Positions 28,641-36,534 are shown, counted from the stretch's first letter. The stretch is 64,000 bases of DNA from Kluyvera genomosp. 1 (GCF_001266615.1 NZ_LGHZ01000001.1:1-64000), one strand, 5' to 3'. A program made the numbers and translations. Notes: generated from the sequence alone by a model not told the origin.

Positions 28641-28683
28641 AGGACGCTAAGATTTTTTGTTGAATCAACCAACTTAGCGTCCT
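28641..28683. repeat. 11-bp inverted repeat spanning the cfa distal promoter
   Basis: AGGACGCTAAG (28641-28651) is the exact reverse complement of CTTAGCGTCCT (28673-28683). The loop contains six T residues and a smaller palindrome, GTTGA-A-TCAAC. The right arm runs up to the -10 of cfa P1 and the loop contains its -35. It could end punC transcripts or be an operator for cfa. Confidence 0.7.
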
Positions 28684-28688
28684 ATACT
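28660..28688 (+). promoter_or_regulatory. cfa distal sigma-70 promoter (P1)
   Basis: TTGAAT and TATACT are separated by exactly 17 bases. Start would be near 28695, giving a leader of about 210 nt. E. coli cfa has the same two-promoter layout with a long leader that is a target of small RNAs such as RydC. Confidence 0.75.
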
Positions 28689-28858
28689 GGATCGGCATCA
28701 CATAATTAATATACATTGGACTTATTGAGCGGCGGCAGGATGCCTCCCGTTAAACCATGGACAGGTTTTCGGTAAGGGGTTCTTCCCTTTCCTTGCGTTA
28801 CGTCGGATAGCAGGCTCACGAATTTTTCGTGACATTTCTCACAACCAGAAAAAAGCGT

Positions 28859-28865
28859 CTACGCT
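28859..28865 (+). promoter_or_regulatory. Possible cfa proximal sigma-S promoter (P2) -10
   Basis: CTACGCT with the C at -13 resembles extended sigma-S -10 elements. It lies about 40 bases before the cfa ATG, where the stationary-phase promoter of E. coli cfa is found. Confidence 0.5.
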
Positions 28866-28904
28866 GTTTTAAGGTTCTGATCATCAGGTCGGGATGGAGA
28901 AGCT

Positions 28905-30053
28905 ATGAGCTCATCGTGTATAGAAGAAGTAAACGTACCGGATGATGACTGGTATCGTATCGTTAGCGAACTGCTTAGCCGAGCTGGCATTGAAATCAAT
29001 GGCAATGCGCCCTGCGATATACAGGTCAAAAATCCACAGTTTTTTAAACGGGTACTGCAAGAAGGTTCGCTAGGTCTTGGCGAAAGTTATATGGATGGTT
29101 GGTGGGAATGTGACCGTCTCGATCTCTTTTTCGACCAGGTACTACGTGCCGGATTAGAAAACCAACTCCCCCATCACTTTAAAGATACGCTCCGTATTGC
29201 GGGCGCACGCTTATTTAATCTACAAAGCCGAAAACGCGCCTGGCAGGTCGGCAAAGAACACTACGACCTCGGCAACGATCTGTTCACACGTATGCTTGAC
29301 CCTTATATGCAGTACTCCTGCGGTTACTGGAAAGAAGCCCAGTCTCTGGAAGCGGCACAGGAAGCCAAACTGGAACTCATTTGCCAGAAACTGCAGCTAG
29401 AGCCCGGTATGCAGGTGCTGGATATCGGCTGTGGCTGGGGTGGTCTGGCGGCGTACATGGCGAAAAATTACCGCGTGAGCGTCAAAGGCGTGACCATTTC
29501 AGCCGAGCAGCAAAAATTGGCTCAGGCGCGCTGCGAAGGACTCGACGTCGAGATTTTGCTCCAGGATTATCGCGACCTTAACGCGCAGTTTGACCGCATT
29601 GTCTCCGTCGGGATGTTTGAGCACGTGGGGCCCAAAAACTACGACACCTATTTTTCCGTCGTCGATCGTAATTTAAAACCTGACGGTCTTTTTTTACTGC
29701 ACACCATCGGCTCGAAAAAAACCGACAACAACGTCGACCCCTGGATTAATAAATACATCTTTCCGAATGGCTGTTTACCTTCAGTACGCCAGATTGCACT
29801 GGCCAGTGAACCTCACTTTGTGATGGAAGACTGGCACAACTTTGGCGCTGACTACGATACAACGTTGATGGCCTGGTACGAACGCTTTGTCGCCTGCTGG
29901 CCGGAAATCGCGGACAACTATTCTGAACGATTCAAACGTATGTTTAGCTATTATCTCAACGCCTGTGCAGGTGCTTTCCGCGCACGAGATATTCAGCTGT
30001 GGCAGGTCATGTTCTCTCGTGGGGTAGAGCAAGGTCTGCGCGTCGCGCGCTAG
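28905..30053 (+). CDS. cfa: Cyclopropane-fatty-acyl-phospholipid synthase
   Basis: Cfa methylenates the double bond of unsaturated acyl chains in membrane phospholipids using S-adenosylmethionine, at stationary phase and in acid. The 382-residue protein has an N-terminal lipid-binding domain and a SAM-binding Rossmann domain with VLDIGCGWGGLA (near 170-181). The catalytic-site Glu and Cys lie in VGMFEHVGPKNYD and NACAGAFRARDIQ. Length is identical to E. coli. Confidence 0.98.
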   Translation: MSSSCIEEVNVPDDDWYRIVSELLSRAGIEINGNAPCDIQVKNPQFFKRVLQEGSLGLGESYMDGWWECDRLDLFFDQVLRAGLENQLPHHFKDTLRIAGARLFNLQSRKRAWQVGKEHYDLGNDLFTRMLDPYMQYSCGYWKEAQSLEAAQEAKLELICQKLQLEPGMQVLDIGCGWGGLAAYMAKNYRVSVKGVTISAEQQKLAQARCEGLDVEILLQDYRDLNAQFDRIVSVGMFEHVGPKNYDTYFSVVDRNLKPDGLFLLHTIGSKKTDNNVDPWINKYIFPNGCLPSVRQIALASEPHFVMEDWHNFGADYDTTLMAWYERFVACWPEIADNYSERFKRMFSYYLNACAGAFRARDIQLWQVMFSRGVEQGLRVAR

Positions 30054-30060
30054 TGATAAG

Positions 30061-30092
30061 CGCCTGCGCCGTTCTGGCGCAGGCGTTCTTTT
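30061..30092. terminator. Terminator between cfa and ribC
   Basis: A perfect 10-bp stem CGCCTGCGCC / GGCGCAGGCG with a GTTCT loop is followed by TTCTTTT on the plus strand. It mainly serves cfa. Confidence 0.88.
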
Positions 30093-30097
30093 AGGTA

Positions 30098-30733
30098 TTA
30101 CTCTGCCGCAGCCTGCGTGGCTGCTTCTTTTGCCGCCATCACACGCTCAACGGTATCAACAACCGCCTGCGTTTGTGGGTCGATTTCAATGTTCACACGA
30201 TCACCCAGACGCTTTTTGCCAAGCGTTGTGCGCTCAAGCGTTTCCGGGATCAGATGAACGCAGAAACGAGTTGCCGTGACTTCGCCAACCGTCAGGCTGA
30301 TACCATCAATTCCGATAAAGCCTTTATACAGGACATACTTCATCAGCGCGGGGTCCTGAATTTTAAACCAAATCTGCTTATTATTTTCCGACGTCAGAAT
30401 TTTCGACACTTCAGCGGTGGTCATAATATGGCCAGACATTAAATGTCCGCCAATTTCATCGCTGAATTTCGCCGCGCGCTCAACGTTGACCAGATCCCCT
30501 TCTTTCACGTCGCCCAGATTGGTGATGCGCAGCGTCTCTTTCATTAAGTCAAAGCTAATCTGGTCACCGTTAATTTCCGTCACCGTTAAGCAGCAGCCGT
30601 TATGGGCTACCGATGCACCGGTTTCCAGCCCTGCCAACATGTGTTCCGGGAGCGCAACGACGTGAGTGCGGAAGTTCGGTTTTTCATCAATGGACACGAT
30701 TTTTGCCGTGCCCTGCACAATACCAGTGAACAT
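30098..30733 (-). CDS. ribC: Riboflavin synthase alpha subunit
   Basis: This enzyme dismutates two 6,7-dimethyl-8-ribityllumazines to riboflavin. The 211-residue protein (E. coli 213) has two tandem lumazine-binding beta-barrel domains: [13 protein letters not shown] at the N-terminus, and the repeat beginning near [14 protein letters not shown]. The E. coli gene at this site is named ribC (sometimes ribE). It is divergent from mdtK. I see no FMN riboswitch upstream. Confidence 0.97.
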   Translation of the reverse strand: MFTGIVQGTAKIVSIDEKPNFRTHVVALPEHMLAGLETGASVAHNGCCLTVTEINGDQISFDLMKETLRITNLGDVKEGDLVNVERAAKFSDEIGGHLMSGHIMTTAEVSKILTSENNKQIWFKIQDPALMKYVLYKGFIGIDGISLTVGEVTATRFCVHLIPETLERTTLGKKRLGDRVNIEIDPQTQAVVDTVERVMAAKEAATQAAAE

Positions 30734-30892
30734 GCAGTTAACTCCTGTTAATCATCATTTCGGTACGTCTACCGATTCATCTGCTACGCACAATAGCAGT
30801 TGATAAAACAGGTTGCTACCTTCCACGACCTGCCTCTCATTTTTTGACTAGATTAATAGCAAATCCTCGCTACAATATTGGAGCAATTCCTC

Positions 30893-30964
30893 TATTTATT
30901 CTTCTCGCTGCCGGTTAAGGCGGCTTTTCTGTCTCCCGTACCCGCCGTACGGCGAGAATAAATA
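30893..30964 (+). ncRNA. Structured three-way-junction leader of mdtK (candidate RNA element)
   Basis: A closing helix pairs TATTTA with TAAATA (30893-30898/30959-30964) and TTCTCGC with GCGAGAA (30902-30908/30952-30958), with a TTC bulge. Inside are hairpin GCCG/CGGC (30910-30913/30921-30924), followed by TTTTCTGT, and hairpin CCGTAC/GTACGG (30936-30941/30947-30952). The mdtK start is 20 bases downstream. The first inner hairpin plus U-run looks like an attenuator. I cannot match it to a named riboswitch. Confidence 0.5.
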
Positions 30965-30984
30965 ACAACAAGACAGGTGTTAAC

Positions 30985-32358
30985 GTGCAGAAGTACTTTG
31001 TCGAAGCGCGTCAGTTATTATCTCTGGCTATCCCGGTTATCCTTGCGCAGGTTGCCCAAACGGCAATGGGATTCGTCGATACCGTTATGGCAGGTGGTTA
31101 CAGCGCCACTGACATGGCTGCGGTAGCGATTGGTACCTCTATCTGGCTGCCGGCCATTCTTTTTGGCCATGGTTTACTGCTGGCGCTGACGCCAGTTATC
31201 GCCCAGCTAAACGGCTCAGGCCGTCGCGACCGCATTGCGCAGCAGGTGCGTCAAGGCTTTTGGTTGGCAGGATTTGTCTCGGTGCTGATCATGGTCGTGC
31301 TGTGGAATGCGGGCTACATCATCCGCTCAATGCATAACATCGATCCGGCACTGGCCGACAAAGCCGTAGGCTATCTGCGCGCGCTGCTATGGGGCGCGCC
31401 GGGCTATCTCTGTTTCCAGGTGGCTCGTAACCAATGCGAGGGCTTAGCAAAAACCAAGCCGGGCATGGTGATGGGCTTTATTGGCCTGCTGGTCAATATT
31501 CCGGTGAACTACATCTTTATCTATGGTCATTTCGGTATGCCGGAACTGGGCGGCGTTGGCTGCGGTGTGGCGACGGCCTCAGTTTACTGGGTGATGTTCT
31601 TCAGTATGTTCTACTACGTTCGCCATGCTGGCTCGATGCGCGATATCCGCAATAAAGAGCGTTTTGCTCGCCCGGACCCGGTCATTCTCAAACGTTTGAC
31701 GACCCTGGGGCTGCCGATTGCGTTGGCGCTGTTCTTTGAAGTGACGCTCTTCGCGGTAGTCGCTCTGCTGGTGTCGCCGCTGGGTATTGTTGATGTTGCA
31801 GGTCACCAGATTGCGCTGAACTTTAGCTCGCTGATGTTCGTACTGCCGATGTCGCTGGCGGCAGCGGTGACTATCCGCGTCGGCTACCGTCTTGGGCAAG
31901 GCTCTACGCCAGATGCGCAGGTCTCCGCACGTACAGGGCTTGGCGTCGGTATTTGTATGGCGATGTGTACCGCGATTTTCACGACAGTGATGCGTACCCA
32001 TATTGCGCTGCTGTATAACGACAATCCTGAAGTTGTCACGCTGGCCGCTCAGCTGATGCTGCTGGCTGCGCTGTATCAAATATCTGACTCGGTGCAGGTT
32101 ATCGGCAGCGGTATCCTGCGTGGGTATAAAGATACACGTTCGATTTTCTTTATTACCTTTATCGCATACTGGGTACTGGGTCTGCCGTGCGGATATGTGC
32201 TGGCACTGACCGATCTGGTCGTCGAGAGAATGGGCCCGGCTGGCTTCTGGTGGGGCTTCATTATTGGCCTGACGTCGGCGGCAGTACTGATGATGCTGCG
32301 TATGCGTTTCCTGCAGCGCCAGCCCGCGGCAGTTATTTTGCAGCGTGCAGCACGTTAA
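30985..32358 (+). CDS. mdtK: MdtK, MATE-family multidrug efflux pump
   Basis: MdtK exports cationic drugs and dyes, fluoroquinolones and, in enterobacteria, some dipeptides, using Na+ or H+. The 457-residue protein (same as E. coli) has twelve helices in two MATE halves, starting with [20 protein letters not shown]. The start is a GTG with AGGTG upstream. A folded leader (30893-30964) precedes it. A terminator follows, after which zinT lies on the other strand. Confidence 0.96.
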   Translation: MQKYFVEARQLLSLAIPVILAQVAQTAMGFVDTVMAGGYSATDMAAVAIGTSIWLPAILFGHGLLLALTPVIAQLNGSGRRDRIAQQVRQGFWLAGFVSVLIMVVLWNAGYIIRSMHNIDPALADKAVGYLRALLWGAPGYLCFQVARNQCEGLAKTKPGMVMGFIGLLVNIPVNYIFIYGHFGMPELGGVGCGVATASVYWVMFFSMFYYVRHAGSMRDIRNKERFARPDPVILKRLTTLGLPIALALFFEVTLFAVVALLVSPLGIVDVAGHQIALNFSSLMFVLPMSLAAAVTIRVGYRLGQGSTPDAQVSARTGLGVGICMAMCTAIFTTVMRTHIALLYNDNPEVVTLAAQLMLLAALYQISDSVQVIGSGILRGYKDTRSIFFITFIAYWVLGLPCGYVLALTDLVVERMGPAGFWWGFIIGLTSAAVLMMLRMRFLQRQPAAVILQRAAR

Positions 32359-32377
32359 ACCTGGCCCTCGTTAGATT

Positions 32378-32405
32378 CAAGCCCGGCGATCTCTCGCCGG
32401 GCTTG
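32378..32405. terminator. Terminator between mdtK and zinT
   Basis: A 12-bp perfect stem CAAGCCCGGCGA / TCGCCGGGCTTG with a TCTC loop lies between convergent stops. The T tracts are weak. Confidence 0.75.
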
Positions 32406-32418
32406 TCATTTATAGGCA

Positions 32419-33066
32419 TTAGTGGTGCAGCATCTCATCCACAACCTGCTGTTTAGTCAACTGGTACGGATAATAGGTTGGCCAATTATCCATCTCCGCC
32501 AGCAGCGCTTCTTGTGACTGATTCCCCATAAAGATATGGAAATGCGCAGACTTACGCGGCGCAATGATATGGTCGCTAAACTGCACGTACTTTGGCGCAC
32601 CGGTATTCGCCTGCTGGCATTCAAACAGATAGCGCACGCCCTGTTTCCCTGAAGCATAGGTCAGTACTTTATGCCCGCTGTAGCGATATTCACAGGTACT
32701 GACCTTGTCACCGACGTGAAACTCCATCACACCGTTTTCAATACCAATCATGTTGACGTCGGTTGCATACCCTTTGCGATAGTACTCTTTGATCTGCTCA
32801 AAGGTTTTGCCTTGCTGTTTCTCCGCCTTCTGACGGAATACTGGGTCTAAATCCCCCGACAGCAAATAACCATTGACCGATTCCCATACCCCTTCCCAAT
32901 CAGCCAGCGGGCGATCCTTCACATCTTTGAGCTCAAAAATGCCCTCCGCCGCTTTTTGTTCGACTTCCGTTAATGGTTTTCCGTGATCGTGATGCCCGTG
33001 CGCCAGGACCGTACCACTAACCAACAGCGCCACAACAGCAACAGCAATTTTACCTGAATGTTTCAC
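32419..33066 (-). CDS. zinT: ZinT, periplasmic zinc/cadmium-binding protein
   Basis: ZinT binds zinc in the periplasm and hands it to ZnuA under zinc limitation. The 215-residue precursor has a signal peptide ending VLAHG and a His-rich start, HGHHDHG. The lipocalin-like ZinT domain includes the C-terminal His-rich [11 protein letters not shown] Zur box lies upstream. In E. coli zinT maps elsewhere; here it sits beside mdtK. Confidence 0.96.
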   Translation of the reverse strand: MKHSGKIAVAVVALLVSGTVLAHGHHDHGKPLTEVEQKAAEGIFELKDVKDRPLADWEGVWESVNGYLLSGDLDPVFRQKAEKQQGKTFEQIKEYYRKGYATDVNMIGIENGVMEFHVGDKVSTCEYRYSGHKVLTYASGKQGVRYLFECQQANTGAPKYVQFSDHIIAPRKSAHFHIFMGNQSQEALLAEMDNWPTYYPYQLTKQQVVDEMLHH

Positions 33067-33100
33067 CCGTAATATGTCCTTGTCCGATACATGAGGTGTA

Positions 33101-33122
33101 AAATGTTATAACATAACATTTC
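33101..33122 (-). promoter_or_regulatory. Zur box upstream of zinT
   Basis: AAATGTTAT-AAC-ATAACATTT is a 9-bp perfect inverted repeat with a 3-base centre, followed by C. It matches the enterobacterial Zur consensus GAAATGTTATANTATAAC plus ATTTC, apart from the first base. It lies 35 bases from the zinT start, so repression by zinc-loaded Zur is expected. Confidence 0.9.
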
Positions 33123-33291
33123 AACCTGCAACAGCGGGTGTCAAAATGGGTCTTGTGTAGAATGGGTTGTGCCACGATGAAAAACACTGGAAGTAAAACC
33201 GAGGGAGATCAACGCAATTACACGCATTGCAGCAAAATACGCCAGAGATGGGCAAAAGTTCTCCAGTCGCGTGAAATCACACATTTTCCGC

Positions 33292-33320
33292 TTGCCACAT
33301 CCGGAGTCTGCCGCTAATAT
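33292..33320 (+). promoter_or_regulatory. Promoter of the tRNA-Val operon
   Basis: TTGCCA and TAATAT are separated by 17 bases and followed by a GC-rich TCGTCCCCG discriminator, typical of stringently controlled tRNA operons. The first tRNA begins about 20 bases after the predicted start. Confidence 0.75.
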
Positions 33321-33346
33321 TCGTCCCCGTTGCCGCAAGCAACAAT

Positions 33347-33423
33347 GCGTTCGTAGCTCAGTTGGTTAGAGCACCACCTTGACATGGTGGGGGTCGTTGG
33401 TTCGAGTCCAATCGAACGCACCA
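33347..33423 (+). tRNA. tRNA-Val (anticodon GAC), copy 1
   Basis: The 77-nt cloverleaf has acceptor GCGTTCG / CGAACGC, anticodon stem CCACC / GGTGG with loop TTGACAT (GAC), a T-loop TTCGAGT and an encoded CCA. It matches E. coli valV/valW, which also follow mdtK. Confidence 0.98.
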
Positions 33424-33427
33424 TTAT

Positions 33428-33504
33428 GCGTTTATAGCTCAGTTGGTTAGAGCACCACCTTGACATGGTGGGGGTCGTTGGTTCGAGTCCAATTAAACGC
33501 ACCA
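33428..33504 (+). tRNA. tRNA-Val (anticodon GAC), copy 2
   Basis: This 77-nt copy differs from copy 1 in the acceptor stem (GCGTTTA / TAAACGC), with paired changes that keep base pairing. The anticodon is GAC and CCA is encoded. A 4-base spacer TTAT separates it from its neighbours. Confidence 0.98.
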
Positions 33505-33508
33505 TTAT

Positions 33509-33585
33509 GCGTCCGTAGCTCAGTTGGTTAGAGCACCACCTTGACATGGTGGGGGTCGGTGGTTCGAGTCCACTCGGACGCACCA
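33509..33585 (+). tRNA. tRNA-Val (anticodon GAC), copy 3
   Basis: This 77-nt copy has acceptor GCGTCCG / CGGACGC and a compensated change in the T stem (GGTGG / CCACT instead of GTTGG / CCAAT). The anticodon is GAC and CCA is encoded. K-12 has two tRNAs at this place; here there are three. Confidence 0.98.
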
Positions 33586-33604
33586 TATCTTCTCTGATAT
33601 GGTG
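33581..33604 (+). terminator. Hairpin at the end of the tRNA operon
   Basis: CACCATAT and ATATGGTG form an 8-bp stem that uses the CCA end of the last tRNA. There is no good T tract after it, so it may aid 3' processing as much as termination. Confidence 0.5.
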
Positions 33605-33639
33605 CATTATCTTCCAGTCTTGTTTACTTCCCCTGATTT

Positions 33640-33957
33640 CTATAACTGAGTTAAGCGTTGAACGCTGATGCTTTCTAACTTGCCATCTAACGTTTCCAGA
33701 AAATCATCGTGATATGACATCGCGACGTGCTTCACCAGGTCCTCTTCAGATTTCCAACGCTCGATAAAAACAAATGACACTGCGCCCTCGTTTGCCAGCT
33801 CGCGAACATCGGGAATGGCCCGGCTCTCATGCAAATCGTATTGCAGACATCCAGATTCCTGGTGCGTTAACGGCACCATGGCTTGTGCCGCCTTGCGGAT
33901 AGTGTCGATGTGTTCAGGGAAAGGTGTCAACGTGGCAACAATCTTAACTTCGCTCAT
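33640..33957 (-). CDS. Antibiotic-biosynthesis-monooxygenase (ABM) domain protein
   Basis: The 105-residue protein has the ferredoxin-like ABM fold pattern. It begins VKIVATLTPFPEH, then has HQESGCLQYDLHESR and SFVFIERWKSEEDLVKHVAM, as in YgiN-type quinol monooxygenases. No cofactor motif is expected in this family. The substrate cannot be inferred. It is not YdhR, the ABM-fold protein found near these tRNAs in K-12. It appears to be a single-gene unit. Confidence 0.8.
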   Translation of the reverse strand: MSEVKIVATLTPFPEHIDTIRKAAQAMVPLTHQESGCLQYDLHESRAIPDVRELANEGAVSFVFIERWKSEEDLVKHVAMSYHDDFLETLDGKLESISVQRLTQL

Positions 33958-34002
33958 TGGAAATCCTTGCGATATCGATGATGCCCTGAGACAAAATCCC
34001 AG

Positions 34003-34021
34003 AGCCTGAATGATTCAGGCT
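34003..34021 (-). terminator. Hairpin downstream of the pspE-like gene
   Basis: AGCCTGAA and TTCAGGCT form an 8-bp perfect stem around TGA. On the minus strand CTGGGATTTTGTC follows. It is a plausible weak terminator for the rhodanese gene, about 90 bases past its stop. Confidence 0.5.
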
Positions 34022-34113
34022 AGCAGCGCGAGGGCGTTTTCGCCAACGGCCGCTAACCTCAATGAGACTCTGGATTTAGCGAGTAAAGTGTATTGCTCAC
34101 GTACAGCGGTGGG

Positions 34114-34452
34114 TTACTTAACTAACGTGGTTTTCTTCTCAACGTCTTTCAGACCACCTTCATTCACCGCATTTTTATAGCCCATTTTCTGTAGCAGCGT
34201 TTCAGCTTTTGCCGACTGGTTGCCGGTATTACAGTAAAGATACAGCGTGTCGTTTTTATCCTGGGTGACTTCACCAATCCGCTGCGACAGCTCTTTGAGC
34301 GGAATATTTACCGCGCCCTGCACGTGCGTCTCCTGAAACTGCTCTGCGCTACGCACATCAATCCAATGTTCTGCGGCCCATGCGGTCGTAGAAGCCATTA
34401 CAATAGCGCCGGCCATAACGGCATTTTTCAGTAATCTAACGGGTGTTAACAT
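34114..34452 (-). CDS. Periplasmic rhodanese-like protein, PspE type
   Basis: The 112-residue protein has a signal peptide cleaved after TAWA and a single rhodanese domain (about 27-112). It contains AEHWIDVRSAEQF and the active-site loop YCNTGNQS with catalytic Cys, closely resembling E. coli PspE. It should act as a thiosulfate:cyanide sulfurtransferase in the periplasm. It stands alone and is not next to a pspABC operon, so I do not assign the pspE symbol. Confidence 0.88.
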   Translation of the reverse strand: MLTPVRLLKNAVMAGAIVMASTTAWAAEHWIDVRSAEQFQETHVQGAVNIPLKELSQRIGEVTQDKNDTLYLYCNTGNQSAKAETLLQKMGYKNAVNEGGLKDVEKKTTLVK

Positions 34453-34574
34453 GGTTTCCCTCTCCTTTGGATGAACAACGCATTATAGCCGTGTAATCCA
34501 TGGGGTTTAGGCGATAACACACACAAAAGCGAGAATTAGCGGCAGACGCGATTTTTCCCACTCCCCACCATTCG

Positions 34575-34982
34575 TTACGGTAACTGCTGATATTCTTCAT
34601 CACTCACGGCTTCAAGCCATTCGTTCGACGCACCTGCAGCCGGAACTTCTACCACAATATGCGCAAACCAGCTATCGTGCGCCGCGCCATGCCAATGTTT
34701 AGTCCCAGCTGGAATATTCACCACATCACCGGTTTTCAGCTCCCGCGCTGGTTCGCCCCATGCCTGATACCAACCCCGTCCACCGGTCACCAACAAAATC
34801 TGTCCACCTTCATGGTGAATATGCCAGAAGTTGCGACAGCCAGGCTCAAAGGCGACGTTACCGATGGTGACACCTTCACGCGATAGCATGGTCAGATAGC
34901 TCATGCCGGTGAAATATTGCGCGTAGGCTTCATTTTTCTCACCGCGAGGGAAAACGCTATTACCATCAAATGTCTCGTTCAT
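34575..34982 (-). CDS. Cupin-domain protein paired with a CMD-family protein
   Basis: The 135-residue protein is a single cupin barrel. The metal-binding motif 1 is visible as FWHIHHEGGQILLVTGGRGWY (His-x-His, then Glu-like positions) and motif 2 as IPAGTKHWHGAAHD. It lies 20 bases after the carboxymuconolactone-decarboxylase-family gene, and such cupin/CMD pairs are common in bacteria. The substrate is unknown. A terminator was not clear downstream. Confidence 0.85.
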   Translation of the reverse strand: MNETFDGNSVFPRGEKNEAYAQYFTGMSYLTMLSREGVTIGNVAFEPGCRNFWHIHHEGGQILLVTGGRGWYQAWGEPARELKTGDVVNIPAGTKHWHGAAHDSWFAHIVVEVPAAGASNEWLEAVSDEEYQQLP

Positions 34983-35002
34983 TGCTGCTCCGTAGTCTCT
35001 GA

Positions 35003-35644
35003 TTATTGGGAAATTTCACTGAGGAATTGCGACAGCACCGCTCTGGCATTTTCAGCTATGTCAGCGGAGCATTTCCCCGCCAGTACAGCGATAAAGGCTT
35101 GAAACTGTTCAGGTGTGATGCCGTTATTTAGGCTAATCGCAAAATGACTTTTAAGCTGGCTTTGCGCACCGGGCACTGCCGCTAACGCCGAAATGGTTGC
35201 CAGTTCGCGAGCCACCCAATCCAGCACATCGCGCTGGAAAATATCGCCAAACAGATGCGCTTTGAGGTACAGATCAATTGCCGGAGCAAACTCAAACAAT
35301 GGGCCGCTGACCGGCTTTCCAACCAACTGCGTCTGCGTCTGCGTACCGGCGACCAGGCTATCCCAGTCCGTCGGAGGAGGCGTCGCAACGGCCCCCTCTT
35401 CATCCGTCATCCCCGCGGCTTTACGCGCGTTAACCACTGTCATAAAACACCCCAGTGCATTCAGGCTGCGCGGAAAACCGCAGTAGGCATAAAGCTGAAT
35501 AAGCACTTCTTTGATTTCATTCACGCTGAGCCCAGCATCGAGCCCGTCATTGAGCGCGACGTTCAATTTTCCCATATCACCGCTCGCTGTGAGCGCTGCG
35601 ATAGGGATCATCGCCTGCTGACGAAGAGTAAGTGCACTTTGCAT
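35003..35644 (-). CDS. Carboxymuconolactone decarboxylase (CMD) family protein, two domains
   Basis: The 213-residue protein carries two CMD/AhpD-like helical domains. Domain 1 (about 10-75) has LSVNEIKEVLIQLYAYCGFP. Domain 2 (about 125-205) has DWVARELATISALAAVPGAQ and LKSHFAISLNNGITPEQ. Neither shows an AhpD CxxC redox pair. It probably forms an operon with the cupin gene. The role may be decarboxylase, dehalogenase or peroxide-linked; the sequence does not decide. Confidence 0.85.
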   Translation of the reverse strand: MQSALTLRQQAMIPIAALTASGDMGKLNVALNDGLDAGLSVNEIKEVLIQLYAYCGFPRSLNALGCFMTVVNARKAAGMTDEEGAVATPPPTDWDSLVAGTQTQTQLVGKPVSGPLFEFAPAIDLYLKAHLFGDIFQRDVLDWVARELATISALAAVPGAQSQLKSHFAISLNNGITPEQFQAFIAVLAGKCSADIAENARAVLSQFLSEISQ

Positions 35645-35814
35645 GATGTTATCTCCAGAAGAATGGCGGGCAATACGCGAAACTGAATGAATGAGGGAAA
35701 TTATAGAGAGCGATATCGCGTTTGATTAGACGGGGAAATCAGAACTGACCTATGAGTACAATTCATTAATATTGAGAGGCCATATGTGTGTATACAGGAT
35801 CTGAAAGAATGGAA

Positions 35815-35870
35815 AACGGGCACCTGATTGTGCCCGCCGTTTACGAAAACGGGCCACTCGGCCCGTTATT
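35815..35870 (-). terminator. Tandem terminators of glgS
   Basis: Two hairpins lie just after the glgS stop on the minus strand. The first is AACGGGCC / GGCCCGTT (35848-35867) and the second is ACGGGCAC / GTGCCCGC at about 35818-35837. Each is followed by TTTTC. Confidence 0.75.
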
Positions 35871-35872
35871 TT

Positions 35873-36079
35873 TTAACATACTTCTAGCGTTTGCTCTTTC
35901 GCCCTTACGGCCTGCGTTCGGTAATGTTCATAGCGCTCGCGGAACCATGCACCCTGCTGTTCGCTCATATTACCCGTGACTGCACGGATATCGACAGGTT
36001 GACCCAACGACTGCATACGCGCAAAGCTGCGAGCCAGAAAATCAAAATTGGCTAATTCCTGTGGAGTCTGTTTCTGCAT
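35873..36079 (-). CDS. glgS: GlgS (ScoR), surface composition regulator
   Basis: The 68-residue protein matches E. coli Glg[25 protein letters not shown] and WFRERYEHY align with the E. coli protein along its length. GlgS was named for stimulating glycogen synthesis and later shown to lower flagella and type 1 fimbriae production. It is monocistronic with a tandem terminator. In K-12 glgS is elsewhere on the chromosome; whether this is the only copy cannot be told from the window. Confidence 0.88.
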   Translation of the reverse strand: MQKQTPQELANFDFLARSFARMQSLGQPVDIRAVTGNMSEQQGAWFRERYEHYRTQAVRAKEQTLEVC

Positions 36080-36329
36080 TGCATATCCCTCCGAACTGAT
36101 TATGTTTTCAAGGTTATATGCTTTCCTGTTTCCAGTATTCGCTTGTTATCGACTAATTTTTGTACTCAACGTGCGCTTTTCGCCGCACCACATCACACTT
36201 TTGGAACACCACTCACTATCGACGCGCGCTTTGTGCTGCAATCGCGTCTGATGTCATTCGTGGCTACATCAATCAACATTTTTGCAATATACTGTGACGA
36301 GTGTAGAACAATTTGAATACAGGTGACGA

Positions 36330-36470
36330 ATGGAAATAGATCTCGATAATCTGGTCTTTGATGGACTGGAAGAAGCGCAAGAGCGTAATGCAGAACGTCT
36401 GGACGATGCAGATAAGAAGGCACAAGCGATTATCGCTGACGATGACTGCGGCGATGCCTGTAAAATTTAA
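36330..36470 (+). CDS. Unrecognised 46-residue acidic protein
   Basis: The ATG at 36330 has AGGTGA just upstream, and the frame ends with TAA at 36468. The protein begins MEIDLDNLVFDGLEEAQERN and ends DDDCGDACKI. It is strongly acidic and mostly helical by composition, with two Cys near the C-terminus (Cys-x3-Cys) and no signal peptide or membrane segment. A strong terminator directly follows, which supports a real gene. It is divergent from glgS. I do not recognise the family. Confidence 0.7.
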   Translation: MEIDLDNLVFDGLEEAQERNAERLDDADKKAQAIIADDDCGDACKI

Positions 36471-36471
36471 T

Positions 36472-36500
36472 AAAAAACCGGCATAAATTGCCGGTTTTTT
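36472..36500. terminator. Terminator after the 46-residue ORF
   Basis: AAAAAACCGGCA and TGCCGGTTTTTT form a 12-bp perfect stem around TAAAT, starting 2 bases after the ORF stop. It is bidirectional and also serves the convergent MpaB-type gene. Confidence 0.92.
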
Positions 36501-36534
36501 TATTTGTTGAGATGCATTTCCATTTTCATCCAAA

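Noticed and set aside
30734..30984. FMN riboswitch upstream of ribC or mdtK
   Set aside because: The conserved FMN-element boxes are not present. The folded leader faces mdtK, not ribC.
33347..33585. Regular 81-bp direct repeats considered as a CRISPR-like array
   Set aside because: The units are full tRNA genes with 4-base spacers. There are no variable spacers and no cas genes.
33314..33607. 97-codon minus-strand frame with three internal repeats
   Set aside because: It is a translation of the three tandem tRNA-Val genes, not a protein repeat.
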